Part shown: one piece after another, positions 1 to 9,474 of the stretch
Layout of the letters: each line of letters starts with the position of its first letter
How positions within the stretch are numbered: position 1 is the first letter of the stretch
NCBI RefSeq assembly: GCF_048751585.1
Contig: NZ_JAZHOB010000007.1
Span: 248,001-312,000, forward strand
Direction: 5' to 3'
From: G025836975 sp048751585
Lineage (GTDB): Bacteria; Pseudomonadota; Gammaproteobacteria; Burkholderiales; Burkholderiaceae_B
DNA: 64,000 nucleotides
Position numbers and translations under genes: made by a program
The notes under the pieces: generated by a model
Told to the model about the DNA's origin: nothing
What the model saw: the letters and a program-made list of their open reading frames with translations, nothing else
The model's database searches: none

Positions 1-1
1 G

Positions 2-121
2 CCGGGCACGGTGCAGATACTGCTGACGCCCGTTAACATCATTGTGGCCGCCGTGCTGTACTGCAGTTTCTATCCGGCCTATGTCAGTGTGTTCGGGGCG
101 AATCACCCGTCGGAGCAGTGA
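2..121 (+). CDS. C-terminal end of an unidentified membrane protein (partial)
   Basis: An open frame runs in from the left edge and ends at TGA 119-121, giving 39 residues. It contains a hydrophobic stretch (key residues NIIVAAVLYCSF) followed by a short polar tail ending in HPSEQ. This looks like the last membrane helix and cytoplasmic tail of an inner-membrane protein. It converges on the thiolase gene that ends at 150. The family cannot be identified from 39 residues, and the frame could be fortuitous. Confidence 0.4.
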   Translation, partial: PGTVQILLTPVNIIVAAVLYCSFYPAYVSVFGANHPSEQ

Positions 122-149
122 CGGCCATACACCGCCCACCGGCGTAACG

Positions 150-1325
150 CTAGATGCGCTGGATGATGGTCGCCGTCGCCATGCCGTGCCCTATGCACAT
201 CAGCTGCATGCCGATTTCGCCGCCGGTGGCCTCCAGGCCGGCCAGCATCTTGCCCATCAGTGCCGCACCGGTTGCGCCCAACGGGTGACCGTGCGCAATT
301 GCCCCACCCCAGGGGTTGACCTTGTCCATGCCTGCCGGAAACTCGCGGCCCCAGGCCAACACCACACTGGCAAAGGCTTCATTGATCTCTATCCAGTTCA
401 GATCGTCCAGCGACAGGCCCGCGCGCGACAAAGCCAGGTGCGTGGCGGGAATGACGCCCGTCAATTGCATGACGGGATCCGACCCCACGGCCTGCCTGGC
501 AAGAAAGCGGGCGCGCGGCCGCAGCCCATCCGCCACGGCGGTATCGCGGTCCGCGATCAGGACCGCGGCGGCGCCATCAGCGATCTGGCTGGCGTTCGCG
601 GCGGTAACCCGGCCGGTTTCAGGCGAGCGGAAAACCGGCGCCATGGCTGCCATTTTGCTATCGTCTATGGAAGATCGTATGCCTTCGTCGCGCGTCATGA
701 AGCATTCCTTTCCATCCGCCCCCAAGCCCGCCATCGGCAGCACTTCGGCATGCCGCTTGCCATGCGCCGCCTGGTCGGCGCGCCGATGGCTTTCCTTGGC
801 ATAGGCATCCAGCTCGGCGCGCGAAATAGTCCAACGCTCGGCGATGCGCTCGGCGCTTTCGACTTGATGGATAAGCGGATAACGCTCCAGCAAGTCGGGA
901 TTCAGGCCATCGAACCCTCGAAAATCGTCGCGCCCCAGAGTCAGGTCGGTGAACATCGGAACGCGCGACATGCTTTCCACGCCGCCCGCGACGATATAGC
1001 GCGCATCGCCCGCCGCAATGGCCTGGGCGGCAAAATGAACCGCCTGCTGGCTCGACCCGCACATGCGGTTCAGCGATACGCCGGGCACCGACGCGGGCAA
1101 ATCCGATAGCATGACGGCCAGCCTTGCGATATTGGCGCCCTGCTCCCCGGCTTGGCTTACGCAACCGGCGATGACATCGTCCATCTTGTCCCGGGCCGGC
1201 TCGTTGCGGGCCCACACCGCGCATAGCACGCCCGCCAGCAAGGCATCCGGCCGAACGTTGCGGTAAGCGCCCATCCTGCGTCCGAAAGGCGTCCTGACGG
1301 CGTCGATGATCACGGCTTCGCTCAT
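150..1325 (-). CDS. Acetyl-CoA acyltransferase (thiolase)
   Basis: 391-residue thiolase, the usual length for the family. It would cleave a 3-ketoacyl-CoA with CoA in the last step of beta-oxidation, or catalyse the reverse condensation. The N-terminus has the family start (IIDAVRTPFGRR). The acyl-accepting cysteine is Cys89 in NRMCGSSQQA. The general-base His347 lies in GGAIAHGHPLGATGA and the second catalytic Cys377 in MCIGHG. It is the last gene of the minus-strand operon that begins with an ABC importer near 9423, 35 bp after the enoyl-CoA hydratase. This points to degradation of an imported acid rather than PHB synthesis. The exact substrate chain length is not evident. Confidence 0.93.
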   Translation of the reverse strand: MSEAVIIDAVRTPFGRRMGAYRNVRPDALLAGVLCAVWARNEPARDKMDDVIAGCVSQAGEQGANIARLAVMLSDLPASVPGVSLNRMCGSSQQAVHFAAQAIAAGDARYIVAGGVESMSRVPMFTDLTLGRDDFRGFDGLNPDLLERYPLIHQVESAERIAERWTISRAELDAYAKESHRRADQAAHGKRHAEVLPMAGLGADGKECFMTRDEGIRSSIDDSKMAAMAPVFRSPETGRVTAANASQIADGAAAVLIADRDTAVADGLRPRARFLARQAVGSDPVMQLTGVIPATHLALSRAGLSLDDLNWIEINEAFASVVLAWGREFPAGMDKVNPWGGAIAHGHPLGATGAALMGKMLAGLEATGGEIGMQLMCIGHGMATATIIQRI

Positions 1326-1360
1326 GGTTCATTCCCAATAGTGGACAAGGGCCTGGAAAG

Positions 1361-2149
1361 CTATCGCCCCAGGAAAGACGGGCGGCGCTTTTCCAGGAAG
1401 GCCGCCGCCCCCTCCTGAAAGTCGCCGGTCTGGGCGCAAGCCAGGAAGGCCGCCTGCTCGGCCGCCAGTTGCGACGGCAGGCCGCGGCCTTGCGAAGCGC
1501 GCAGCAAAGCCTTGATGCGGCCCAGGGCCACGGTGGGGCCGCTGGCCAGGCGCTGCAGCAATTGCTCGGTTTCGGCCTGAAGCTCGCCTGCCGGAACGAT
1601 GCGATTCACCAGGGACAGGCGCAGCGCCTCGCTCGCATCGACGGTATCGGAAAGCATGACGATTTCCATGGCCTTGCGCAGGCCGACCACGCGCGGCAGA
1701 TGCCAGGAAGCCGAAGCATCGGGGCTGGCGCCTATCTTGGCATAGGCCATATTGAAGCTGGCATCGTCGGCGGCAATGGCCAGGTCGGCAGCCAGCATCA
1801 GGCTTACGCCGGCGCCCGCCACCGCGCCCTGAACGCTGGCCAGTACGGGAACAGGCAGGGCCGCCATCATCTCAAGCCCGGCATGCAAAGGCTGGATAAT
1901 GCTTGCCGCCGTGCGGGACGAATCGACGCTCAGTTCCGACAAGTCGCCGCCCGCCATGAAGGACCTGCCTGCGCCATGCAGCAGCACGGCGCGCACGTCC
2001 GGCGCCGAGGCGATGGCCGACACGGCCTGCCTGAATGCCCGGGCCATGGCGACGTTGGCGGCATTCAGGGACGCGGGACGATTCAAACAGATGCGCGCGA
2101 TGCCGTGCGAGATATCCAGCAACAGGGGCGAAGAGGTGTCGTGAGTCAT
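1361..2149 (-). CDS. Enoyl-CoA hydratase/isomerase family protein
   Basis: 262-residue crotonase-fold protein, normal length. The oxyanion-hole segments are visible: GRSFMAGGDLSEL (about residues 61-73) and the helix with AAVQGAVAGAGVSLMLAADL-type sequence (about 105-125). It would hydrate an enoyl-CoA, or isomerise a related ester, in the cytoplasm. The gene lies 6 bp downstream of the TetR gene and upstream of the thiolase, so the two would act consecutively. The second acidic catalytic residue is replaced by a less polar context (GASPDASAS), so hydratase versus isomerase activity cannot be settled by eye. Confidence 0.9.
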   Translation of the reverse strand: MTHDTSSPLLLDISHGIARICLNRPASLNAANVAMARAFRQAVSAIASAPDVRAVLLHGAGRSFMAGGDLSELSVDSSRTAASIIQPLHAGLEMMAALPVPVLASVQGAVAGAGVSLMLAADLAIAADDASFNMAYAKIGASPDASASWHLPRVVGLRKAMEIVMLSDTVDASEALRLSLVNRIVPAGELQAETEQLLQRLASGPTVALGRIKALLRASQGRGLPSQLAAEQAAFLACAQTGDFQEGAAAFLEKRRPSFLGR

Positions 2150-2155
2150 GTCCGC

Positions 2156-2776
2156 TCAATCCACAGGGTGAAAAAGGCCGGGCAAAGCGGCGCGCAGCAT
2201 CTGTTCGATAAGCTCGTCGGCATTCAGTCGGCCATCGGCCTTGTACCAGCTGACCGTGAAATTCATTCCGCCCAGAACATGTTTTCGAATGACAGCGGCA
2301 TCCCCATGCACCAATCCACTGGCCGCCGCATCGTCTATGGCCCTGTGCCACAGTTGCTCATAGGCGTCGCTAAGCTGCTGGACGGGAACCCGGGCCTGCG
2401 GCGAAAGGCTGCGCCACTCGTAGATCATGGCATGCATGGCATCGCCGCCCACCCCGCTGATAAGGCTGGCCATATGCAGGCGGAACAGGCCTTCAAGCCT
2501 GTCGGCCGGCTGTGCATGGCGGCGCATCAGCTCGCGGCCTTCGTCGATGACCGACTGGATGCCGTTGGCCATGACCGCGACCAGTATCTCTTCCTTGTTG
2601 CGAAAGTAATGGAACAGGCTTCCCGAACGCAGTCCGACGGCATCGGCCAGCTCGCGCACCGTCGTGCGCTCGTAGCCGCGCTCGCGGAACAGCCGGGCCG
2701 CAGTCAGAATTACCGCCGTGCGACGGCTTTCGTCGCCAGGCGCGGCGGCGGCGCGCAAGCTTGCCGGCGCGCTCAT
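2156..2776 (-). CDS. TetR/AcrR family transcriptional regulator
   Basis: 206-residue one-domain TetR-type repressor. The N-terminal helix-turn-helix is clear (ARLFRERGYERTTVRELADA, then VGLRSGSLFHYFRNKEEIL, residues about 27-67). The C-terminal half is a divergent ligand-binding domain. It overlaps the end of the acyl-CoA ligase gene by 4 bp (ATGA), so it is translated within the catabolic operon and probably autoregulated with it. The inverted repeat at 9475-9494, before the first gene of the operon, is the likely operator. By analogy with other TetR regulators inside beta-oxidation operons, the ligand may be an acyl-CoA made by the pathway; this is inference. Confidence 0.92.
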   Translation of the reverse strand: MSAPASLRAAAAPGDESRRTAVILTAARLFRERGYERTTVRELADAVGLRSGSLFHYFRNKEEILVAVMANGIQSVIDEGRELMRRHAQPADRLEGLFRLHMASLISGVGGDAMHAMIYEWRSLSPQARVPVQQLSDAYEQLWHRAIDDAAASGLVHGDAAVIRKHVLGGMNFTVSWYKADGRLNADELIEQMLRAALPGLFHPVD

Positions 2777-4593
2777 GTGTACAAGGCCTCTATCTGCGCC
2801 GCGTACCCCCGGTATATGCTGGCGCGGCGCACTTTCATGGTGGCGGTCACTTCGCCGTCATCGTGATCGAGCTCTTTGATCAACAAGTGGAAGCGCCTGA
2901 TGCGCGATACATCGGCAAGCTGACTGTTGGCCGCTTCGATCTCCCGCTCGATCAACGCACGCACGGCATCATGCTCGGCCAGCGAGCGGAAATGCGTGAA
3001 GGCGATGCCCTGCGATTCGGCCCATTTGGCCACCGTATCGAACTCGATCTGGACCAGGGCCGAGACGTATTTGCGCCCATCGGCGATGACGATGCACTCC
3101 TTGACATAGGCGCTGGCCTTGACCTTGTTCTCGATTTCGGAGGGCGTCAGGTTTTTGCCGCCCGCCGTAATCATGATGTCCTTCAGGCGGTCCACGATGC
3201 GCAGCATGCCATCCTCTTCGGCAATGACGTCGCCCGTCTTCAGCCAGCCGTCCTGCATCGCGGCTTCGGTCTGTTCCGGATTCTTGTAATAGCCCTTGAA
3301 CACCATTTCGCCGCGCACCAGCAGTTCGCCTTCATCGCCCCGGCGATACTCCACGCCCGATATCGGCTCGCCCACCGTGCCGAAGCGAATGCGATCGGGG
3401 TGCTGCCCCAGTATCATGCCGCTGCTCTCGGTCAAACCGTATACCTCGACCAGCGGCAGGCCCAGGCTGCGGAAATAGCGCAGGATATCGGGCGGGATCG
3501 GCGCCGCTCCGGTCAGCGCGATCTTCGCGCGCCGCAGGCCGATGAAATTAAGCAGCGCCCGCAATACCAGCCAGTACCAGAACGCATAGGTAAGTTTCTC
3601 CGCAAGCGTGCGCTGCCGCGCCGATTTCCCGGCAAAGGGTTCGCAAGCCCGCAGGGCGCCTTGGTACAAGGCGCGCATCCATGGCCTGGCCTCCTGCATC
3701 TTGATGGCAATGGCGGCATGCAGCTTTTCCCAAATGCGGGGCACCCCCAGGAACATGGTGGGGGCCACTTCGCGCAGGTCTTCCTGCACGGTGCGTATCG
3801 ATTCGCCGAAGTTCACCTGAGCGCCCGAATAGATGGGCACAAAGGTCGTCAGCATCTGCTCGGCCACATGGCATAAAGGCAGATACGACAGATGGCTGTC
3901 ATTGGCATCCAGGCCGAGCCTGTCCATGATGCCGGGAGCCACGCCGCGAATGTTGCGATACGAAATCATGGCGCCCTTGGGCTTGCCGGTGGAGCCTGAG
4001 GTATAGATCATCAGGCCGATATCGCCCAGCGTCTGGCGGGACAGCGCCAAGTCCACGACTTCAGGGTGCGCGGCATGACTTTCGGCCCCCATGCGCTCCA
4101 TTTCGGCAAAAGTACAGATCAGTTCCCGCGCATCGGCCGGGTAAGCGCGCAGGCCCTTGGACTCGATGACCACGATGCGGCGCAAACGTGGAAGCTCGTG
4201 CAAGGCCTGCAGCACCTTCTCGACCTGCTCCTGATCCTCGCACACCACCAGATCCACATCGGCATGATGCAGCACGTAGCTGATCTCCGACGCCGGGCTG
4301 GTGGGATACAGGCCAACCGTGACGGCTCCCATCGCGCCCGCGCCCATTTGCGCCAGCACCCATTCGATGCGGTTTTCGGACAGCACGCCGACATGGCCGC
4401 CCTCGGCCACACCCAGCGCGCGCAGCCCCATGCCCACATGGCACGCACGCCGCCAGTAATCGCGCCACGTGTACGGCTGCCATATGCCGAAGTCCTTCTG
4501 CCTTACGGCAATGCGGCCGGGAATGCGCAGAGCCTGCTCACGCAGCATTTGCGGCAAAGTCAGCTCGGGGAGGGGGGCGAAAGAAGACCGCAT
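2773..4593 (-). CDS. AMP-dependent long-chain-type acyl-CoA ligase
   Basis: 606-residue ANL-superfamily ligase that would activate a carboxylic acid to acyl-AMP and then acyl-CoA using ATP. The AMP-binding P-loop is MIYTSGSTGKPKGAMISY (about residues 195-212). The A5 region VYGLTESSG and the hinge region GWLKTGDVIAEEDGMLRIVDR are also present. The near-terminal catalytic lysine is in the region KDIMITAGGKNLTPSEIENK. Length and order fit long-chain fatty-acid and related ligases (FadD15-like). It follows livF by 9 bp and overlaps tetR by 4 bp. An imported substrate would be trapped as a CoA ester here; the substrate itself is not deducible. Confidence 0.92.
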   Translation of the reverse strand: MRSSFAPLPELTLPQMLREQALRIPGRIAVRQKDFGIWQPYTWRDYWRRACHVGMGLRALGVAEGGHVGVLSENRIEWVLAQMGAGAMGAVTVGLYPTSPASEISYVLHHADVDLVVCEDQEQVEKVLQALHELPRLRRIVVIESKGLRAYPADARELICTFAEMERMGAESHAAHPEVVDLALSRQTLGDIGLMIYTSGSTGKPKGAMISYRNIRGVAPGIMDRLGLDANDSHLSYLPLCHVAEQMLTTFVPIYSGAQVNFGESIRTVQEDLREVAPTMFLGVPRIWEKLHAAIAIKMQEARPWMRALYQGALRACEPFAGKSARQRTLAEKLTYAFWYWLVLRALLNFIGLRRAKIALTGAAPIPPDILRYFRSLGLPLVEVYGLTESSGMILGQHPDRIRFGTVGEPISGVEYRRGDEGELLVRGEMVFKGYYKNPEQTEAAMQDGWLKTGDVIAEEDGMLRIVDRLKDIMITAGGKNLTPSEIENKVKASAYVKECIVIADGRKYVSALVQIEFDTVAKWAESQGIAFTHFRSLAEHDAVRALIEREIEAANSQLADVSRIRRFHLLIKELDHDDGEVTATMKVRRASIYRGYAAQIEALYT

Positions 4594-4602
4594 GACCCGC
4601 TC

Positions 4603-5436
4603 CTAGGACAGCCAGCGCTTTCTGCGCTTGTAATGCTTGACGCTGCGAAAATCGCGCGCCTCGCCGCCCCCGCCCACGCCAAGGTAGAACTCGCGCACGT
4701 CGGGGTCCTGTGCCAATTTCTCGGCCGTGCCGTCGATCATCACTTTTCCAGTTTCCATGATGTAGCCATAGTGCGCCACCGCCAGGGCAACCGAGGCATT
4801 CTGCTCGACCAGCAGCATGGCCGTGCCCTGCTCGATATTGATGCGCGCAATAATGGTGAATATGCTTTCCACCAGCATGGGCGACAGCCCTAGCGACGGC
4901 TCATCAAGCAACATCAGCGCGGGCTTGGCCAGCAAGGCGCGGCCTATGGCCAGCATTTGCTGCTCGCCGCCCGACAGGTAACCGGCCAATCCGCGCCGCC
5001 TTTCATACAGCCGTGGGAAATACTCGTAGACCAGATCGAAGTCGGCGCGCCCCGCGCGCCGGCCTGACAAGGCATAGGTGGCCGCCACCAGGTTCTCCTC
5101 GACCGTCAGGTCTTCGAATACCCGGCGCCCCTCCATCACGTGGCTCATGCCGCCGCGCACCAGTTCCTGCGGCGCCAAGCGGGCCACATCGCGCCCGTTG
5201 AAGGCGATGCGGCCTTTCACCAGTTCGCCGTCCTCCAGTTCCAGCAGCCGCGATATCGCCTTGAGCGTCGTGGACTTGCCCGCGCCGTTGCTGCCCAGCA
5301 AGGCCACCACCTGCCCAGCCGGCACAGACAGGGACAGGCCCCGCAAGACCTGTACCGCCTTGTTGTACACGACCTCGATGTTGTTGATATCGAGAACCGG
5401 GCTGGCGCCCGGCGTATGCGCGGCAGCAGTCGTCAT
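4603..5436 (-). CDS. livF: Branched-chain-type ABC transporter ATP-binding protein (LivF family)
   Basis: 277-residue ATPase of the hydrophobic amino-acid uptake (HAAT) family. Walker A is LLGSNGAGKSTTLKAISRLL (about residues 46-65), the signature is YLSGGEQQML and Walker B is LMLLDEPSLGLSP. It pairs with the LivG-type ATPase at 8593-9423 to power the importer. The C-terminus has a basic extension (VKHYKRRKRW) beyond the usual family end. It starts 7 bp after the binding-protein gene. The symbol denotes the family only; association with a ligase and beta-oxidation genes argues against amino acids as the substrate. Confidence 0.92.
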   Translation of the reverse strand: MTTAAAHTPGASPVLDINNIEVVYNKAVQVLRGLSLSVPAGQVVALLGSNGAGKSTTLKAISRLLELEDGELVKGRIAFNGRDVARLAPQELVRGGMSHVMEGRRVFEDLTVEENLVAATYALSGRRAGRADFDLVYEYFPRLYERRRGLAGYLSGGEQQMLAIGRALLAKPALMLLDEPSLGLSPMLVESIFTIIARINIEQGTAMLLVEQNASVALAVAHYGYIMETGKVMIDGTAEKLAQDPDVREFYLGVGGGGEARDFRSVKHYKRRKRWLS

Positions 5437-5443
5437 GACGGGC

Positions 5444-6634
5444 CTAATCCAGCTTGATCCAGTCGGAAGCGGGAACCATCTTCTTCTGGCTGTAATCGGC
5501 GCGGTAGATGCGACCCACCGGAATCGAATTGCCTTTGATGCTGACGGGTATGCCGATGATGCCGCCGGTATCGAAATCCTGAATCGACTGCAGTCCGGCT
5601 TTCATGTTGGCCGCGGTCAGTTCCTTGCCGACGGCCAGGGTGCGCTTGACCGCCTCGGTCATCAGCATGGCGGCCAGAAAACCCTGGGTGTAAGCCGTGC
5701 TCTGATATTCCGGGCGCATCTGGCGAATCTTCTTCATCATCGGCGCATCGCCCTCTTCGTCATAGTAATAACGGAAAGGCATCACGCCCATGAAGCCATC
5801 GGCGTTCTCTCCCATCTTCATTACCGTGGAATTGTCCATGGTCCAGAAGGTGCCCATGTAGCGGCTTTTCAGCCCCATCTGCTTGCCCTGCGCAATGAAT
5901 TCCGGAATGGGCGCCAGCACGTAGCCATGAAAAATGGTGTAGTCGGGGTTGGCGCGGCGCAGCTTGAGCACTTCGGTGGATACATCCACGCTGCCCGGAG
6001 GCGTCATGATTTCCGCCGCCACGTTCAAGCCCAGGGTCTTGGCGACCGCACGCGATTCCTCGATGGGATCCTTGCCGAACTCGGTGTCGGAATATACAAA
6101 GGCCACCTTTGCGCCCGGCTTTTCCTTGGCGATGTAGCGCAGCAGGATGCCGAACATCTCGGTGTAGTCGGGACCCACCAGGAACTGAGCCGGAAACTTT
6201 TCGGGATTGTTGATTTCCGTGGCGAACGAGGCTCCCGTCATCAGGATATTGCCCACGCGATTCAGCTCGGGATTGATGGTCTTGGAAAACCCGGTGGAAT
6301 CGCCGTAATACAAGCTGACCTTGTTCTGGCTGGTGATTTTCTTGAATGCGGCCACCGATACATCCACCTTGTAGGCGGTGTCTTCCGGCACATAACGAAC
6401 CTGACGCCCATCAATGCCGCCGGCCTCGTTCAGCATTTTTACGTAATCGCCCATGCCGGCGTGTATACCCACGCCCGCGAAGGCGAATACGCCGCTCATG
6501 GGGATGGAGCCGCCGATGACAATATCTTCCTTCTGCTGCGCAAGCGCCCCGCCCGATAGCGCAAGGCCGGCCGCGATCGACAGAGGTAAAGCAAACCGCC
6601 TGACCAGGCCGGGCAAAGATAGCGTATGAATCAT
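5444..6634 (-). CDS. Periplasmic substrate-binding protein of a branched-chain-type ABC importer
   Basis: 396 residues from the chosen ATG at 6634, which has a good ribosome site (CCAGGAGACA) and starts a clear Sec signal peptide (MIHTLSLPGLVRRFALPLSI through ALAQ, about residues 1-32). An in-frame start at 6748 would add a non-signal leader and is rejected. The mature protein begins KEDIVIGGSIPMSG, typical of type-I periplasmic binding proteins (Peripla_BP_6, LivK-like). It would capture the substrate and hand it to LivH/LivM. It sits between livM and livF. The ligand cannot be named from sequence. Confidence 0.92.
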   Translation of the reverse strand: MIHTLSLPGLVRRFALPLSIAAGLALSGGALAQQKEDIVIGGSIPMSGVFAFAGVGIHAGMGDYVKMLNEAGGIDGRQVRYVPEDTAYKVDVSVAAFKKITSQNKVSLYYGDSTGFSKTINPELNRVGNILMTGASFATEINNPEKFPAQFLVGPDYTEMFGILLRYIAKEKPGAKVAFVYSDTEFGKDPIEESRAVAKTLGLNVAAEIMTPPGSVDVSTEVLKLRRANPDYTIFHGYVLAPIPEFIAQGKQMGLKSRYMGTFWTMDNSTVMKMGENADGFMGVMPFRYYYDEEGDAPMMKKIRQMRPEYQSTAYTQGFLAAMLMTEAVKRTLAVGKELTAANMKAGLQSIQDFDTGGIIGIPVSIKGNSIPVGRIYRADYSQKKMVPASDWIKLD

Positions 6635-6674
6635 GGTTGTCTCCTGGGTGTTGTAAAAGCAGCCGCGCACCGCT

Positions 6675-7712
6675 TCAACTGCGAAAAGGCCACAAGTGAA
6701 AGAAACGCCGCAGCCTTCGCCACATTTCGGCCAGCCCCTGCGGTTCAAAGATCAGAAACACAACAATCAACATGCCAAACACAATGGTTCGCACCGGCGA
6801 GACAAAGCGCAAAGTATCGCCTTCGATGGGCAGCCAGCCGACCGCGATTCTTAGCACCTCGGGCACCATGGTCATGAACACCGCACCCAGAATGGCCCCC
6901 AGTATGGATCCCATGCCGCCGACGATAATCGCAGCCAGAAAGAAGATGGACAGGATCAAGGGAAAGCTTTCGGGCGTGACCACGCGAAAGAAATAGGCCC
7001 ACAAGCCGCCCGCCACGCCCGCATAAAATGAAGAGAGGCCGAAGGAAAGCAGCTTGTAGCGCAGCAGGGGTATGCCCAGCACCTCGGCCGAGATATCGCG
7101 GTCGCGTATGGCGATGAAGGCCCGGCCCACCCGGGTGCGAAACAAATTGGCGGCGCCCAGCACCATCAGCAGCGTGATCGGGACGATCAGCCAGTAGATG
7201 CGGAAGGACGTGTCCAGCGAAAGGCCCAGCAGCCGGGGCGGCGGCACCGTCATGCCGCCCGACCCTCCAGTGAAGCCCAGGTTGGCAAAGATAAAATGCG
7301 CAATGAAGGAAGCGGCAATCGTCACGATGGCCAGGTACAGGCCCTTGACCCGCAACGACGGAATGCCCACGACCATTCCGCCCAGCATGGCCACCCCGCC
7401 CGCCGCCAACAGATTCAGCAGGAAAGGCGTGCCGTAGCGCTGCTCCAGAACCGCAACGGTGTACGCGCCCAGGCCCATGAAAGCCGCCTGCCCCAGGCTG
7501 ACCAGCCCCGTATAGCCGGTAAGAATGTTCAACCCCGTGGCGCTGGCGGCGTGTATGGACACCAGGCAAGCCAAGTACAGCCAATAGTCGTTCGCCAGAA
7601 AGGGGTACACGGCCAAGGCAGCCAGGAACAGCGCCATCCATACTCGCTGGGTGGACGTGTCGAACAAGGCCTCGTCCGCCCTGTAGTCCTGCCGTGCCGT
7701 GCCTATGCGCAT
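6675..7712 (-). CDS. livM: Branched-chain-type ABC transporter permease (LivM family)
   Basis: 345-residue integral membrane protein with roughly 8-10 hydrophobic segments and the LivM hallmark GLNILTGYTGLVSLGQAAFMG near residues 63-83. It forms the translocation channel with the LivH-type permease. It begins 2 bp after the livH stop, so translation is probably coupled. The last 20 residues are unusually rich in Arg and Trp. The 40 bp between its stop and the binding-protein start hold only the ribosome site. Confidence 0.92.
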   Translation of the reverse strand: MRIGTARQDYRADEALFDTSTQRVWMALFLAALAVYPFLANDYWLYLACLVSIHAASATGLNILTGYTGLVSLGQAAFMGLGAYTVAVLEQRYGTPFLLNLLAAGGVAMLGGMVVGIPSLRVKGLYLAIVTIAASFIAHFIFANLGFTGGSGGMTVPPPRLLGLSLDTSFRIYWLIVPITLLMVLGAANLFRTRVGRAFIAIRDRDISAEVLGIPLLRYKLLSFGLSSFYAGVAGGLWAYFFRVVTPESFPLILSIFFLAAIIVGGMGSILGAILGAVFMTMVPEVLRIAVGWLPIEGDTLRFVSPVRTIVFGMLIVVFLIFEPQGLAEMWRRLRRFFHLWPFRS

Positions 7713-7714
7713 GA

Positions 7715-8593
7715 TCAGAGCCTTTCGATTTCACGGGTGCCGAACAGGCCGTAGGGCCTGAGCATCAACACCACCACCAGCACAATGAAGGTAAGCAGCA
7801 GCTTGTACTCCCCGCCCAGATAGGCGCCGGCCCAAGCCTCCACCACCCCGATCAAAAGCCCCGCCAGCAAGGCGCCCACCACGCTGTCCAGTCCGCCAAC
7901 GATCACCACCACCAGCACCGACAGGCCGAATATGCCCATGGACGAAGACAGTCCGCCTATGGCGCCCACCGCGATGCCCGCCACAGCCGCCAGCGCCGCG
8001 CTGGCCACCCAGGCCAGCGAGAACACCCTGGGCACATTGATGCCCATGGCGTAGGCGGCGCCCTGGTCCGACGCCGTGGCGCGCAGGGCCACCCCGCCGC
8101 GCCAATAGCGAAACAGCGTCACCACAATGGCCACCAGCCCCACGGCCACCAGGAAGCTGTAGAACACCTTGGATGAAATGAAGGCCTCGCCAAGAAAAAT
8201 TGGCTCGGAAGGCAGGAACTCGGGCAGCCGCCGCTGGTCGGCCGTCCAGATAAGCTCTACCAGGCCCACCAGTATGGAGCCCAGGCCCACCGTTACCATG
8301 AACACCGAAATCGGCGATTCGCCCAGCATGGGCCGGATGGCGAGGCGCTCGATAATGCCGCCCATGGCCCCGCTGGCCGCAATGGCCAGCACCACGGCAA
8401 GCCAGATCGGCAGTTGCATGCCCGACGCGAAAGCGAAGAAGATATACGCGCCCATCATCAGCATTTCGCCTATGGCCAGGTTGACCACCCGGGTCGCCTT
8501 GTACACAATCACGAACGCCAGCCCGGCCAGCGCGTACAGGCCGCCGCTGCCTATGCCGGCCAGCGTCACCTCGGACAGGAACAGCCAATCCAT
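7715..8593 (-). CDS. livH: Branched-chain-type ABC transporter permease (LivH family)
   Basis: 292-residue inner-membrane permease with about 8 hydrophobic helices. The family features GIGSGGLYALAGLAFVIVYK (residues 14-33) and VVNLAIGEMLMMGAY are at the N-terminus, and VGALLAGLLIGVVEAW near the C-terminus. It is the partner of LivM. Its start overlaps the livG stop, and its end is 2 bp from livM. A heterodimeric LivHM channel with LivFG ATPases and a periplasmic binding protein makes the importer complete. Confidence 0.92.
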   Translation of the reverse strand: MDWLFLSEVTLAGIGSGGLYALAGLAFVIVYKATRVVNLAIGEMLMMGAYIFFAFASGMQLPIWLAVVLAIAASGAMGGIIERLAIRPMLGESPISVFMVTVGLGSILVGLVELIWTADQRRLPEFLPSEPIFLGEAFISSKVFYSFLVAVGLVAIVVTLFRYWRGGVALRATASDQGAAYAMGINVPRVFSLAWVASAALAAVAGIAVGAIGGLSSSMGIFGLSVLVVVIVGGLDSVVGALLAGLLIGVVEAWAGAYLGGEYKLLLTFIVLVVVLMLRPYGLFGTREIERL

Positions 8594-9423
8594 CAGGCCG
8601 CCCCCGCCGCTGCGGGCCCGCGCAACCGGCGCCGCAGATCGGCCACATCGCCCGCGCCCAAGTAAGCGCGCACGACCTCGGGATCCGCCTGCACCTGGGC
8701 CGGCGTGCCGTCGGCAATAACCTGCCCGAAGTTCAGCACCACCACGTGGTCGGAAAGATCCATGACCAGCCCCATGTCATGCTCCACCATCAGCACCGTA
8801 ACGCCCCACTCCGCCCGCACATCAAGGATGAAGCGCGCCATGTCCTCGGTTTCCTCGCGATTCATGCCAGCCACCGGCTCGTCCAGCATCAGCACCTGCG
8901 GCTGCATGGCCAGGGCGCGAGCCATCTCCACGCGTTTCTGCAAACCATAGGGCAAGGCCGACACCGGAGCATGGCGGATGTGGTCGATTTCCAGGAAGTC
9001 GATGATGCGTTCCTCGATATCGGCGCGCAAGGCCATCTCTTCGCGCCGGGCCGGGCCCAGGTAGAACAGGCCTTGCAGAATATTGGTCTTCAGGTGGCAG
9101 TGGCGACCCAGCTTGATGTTGTCCAGCACCGACATGCCGCGAAACAGCGCGATGTTCTGGAAGCTGCGCGCCAGGCCCAACCGAGCGCGCCTGGGCGCCG
9201 GCAGGCGGGATATGTCCTGGCCCTTGAACTGCACCGAGCCCTCGTTGGGGCGGTAAAAGCCGGAAATGGTATTGAACAGCGAAGTCTTGCCCGCGCCGTT
9301 GGGGCCGATGACCGTCGTAATGGAGCCGGGCGCCACACTGAAGCTGACACCGTCCAGGGCCTTGACGCCGCCGAACGCCAGCGTAAGCCCATTTACCCGC
9401 AGGACAGGGTTGCCAGCCTCCAC
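8593..9423 (-). CDS. livG: Branched-chain-type ABC transporter ATP-binding protein (LivG family), first gene of the operon
   Basis: 276-residue ATPase. Walker A is VIGPNGAGKTSLFNTISG (about residues 37-54) and Walker B is VLMLDEPVAGMNREE. The LivG-specific long insert between them includes RSFQNIALFRGMSVLDNI. The C-terminal extension is rich in Ala, Arg and Gly. It is the promoter-proximal gene of the liv/beta-oxidation operon; the TetR-type palindrome lies about 50 bp upstream of its ATG. Together with LivF it energises import. Confidence 0.92.
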   Translation of the reverse strand: MEAGNPVLRVNGLTLAFGGVKALDGVSFSVAPGSITTVIGPNGAGKTSLFNTISGFYRPNEGSVQFKGQDISRLPAPRRARLGLARSFQNIALFRGMSVLDNIKLGRHCHLKTNILQGLFYLGPARREEMALRADIEERIIDFLEIDHIRHAPVSALPYGLQKRVEMARALAMQPQVLMLDEPVAGMNREETEDMARFILDVRAEWGVTVLMVEHDMGLVMDLSDHVVVLNFGQVIADGTPAQVQADPEVVRAYLGAGDVADLRRRLRGPAAAGAA

Positions 9424-9474
9424 AAAGTCTCCCTTATGTGCTTTTTGTAGCCTGCCCTTGGCCTATTCCGGCTT

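Noticed and set aside
42..1109. Plus-strand frame of 355 residues opposite the thiolase
   Set aside because: Antisense shadow of a well-conserved thiolase; its His/Gln/Gly-rich composition has no domain.
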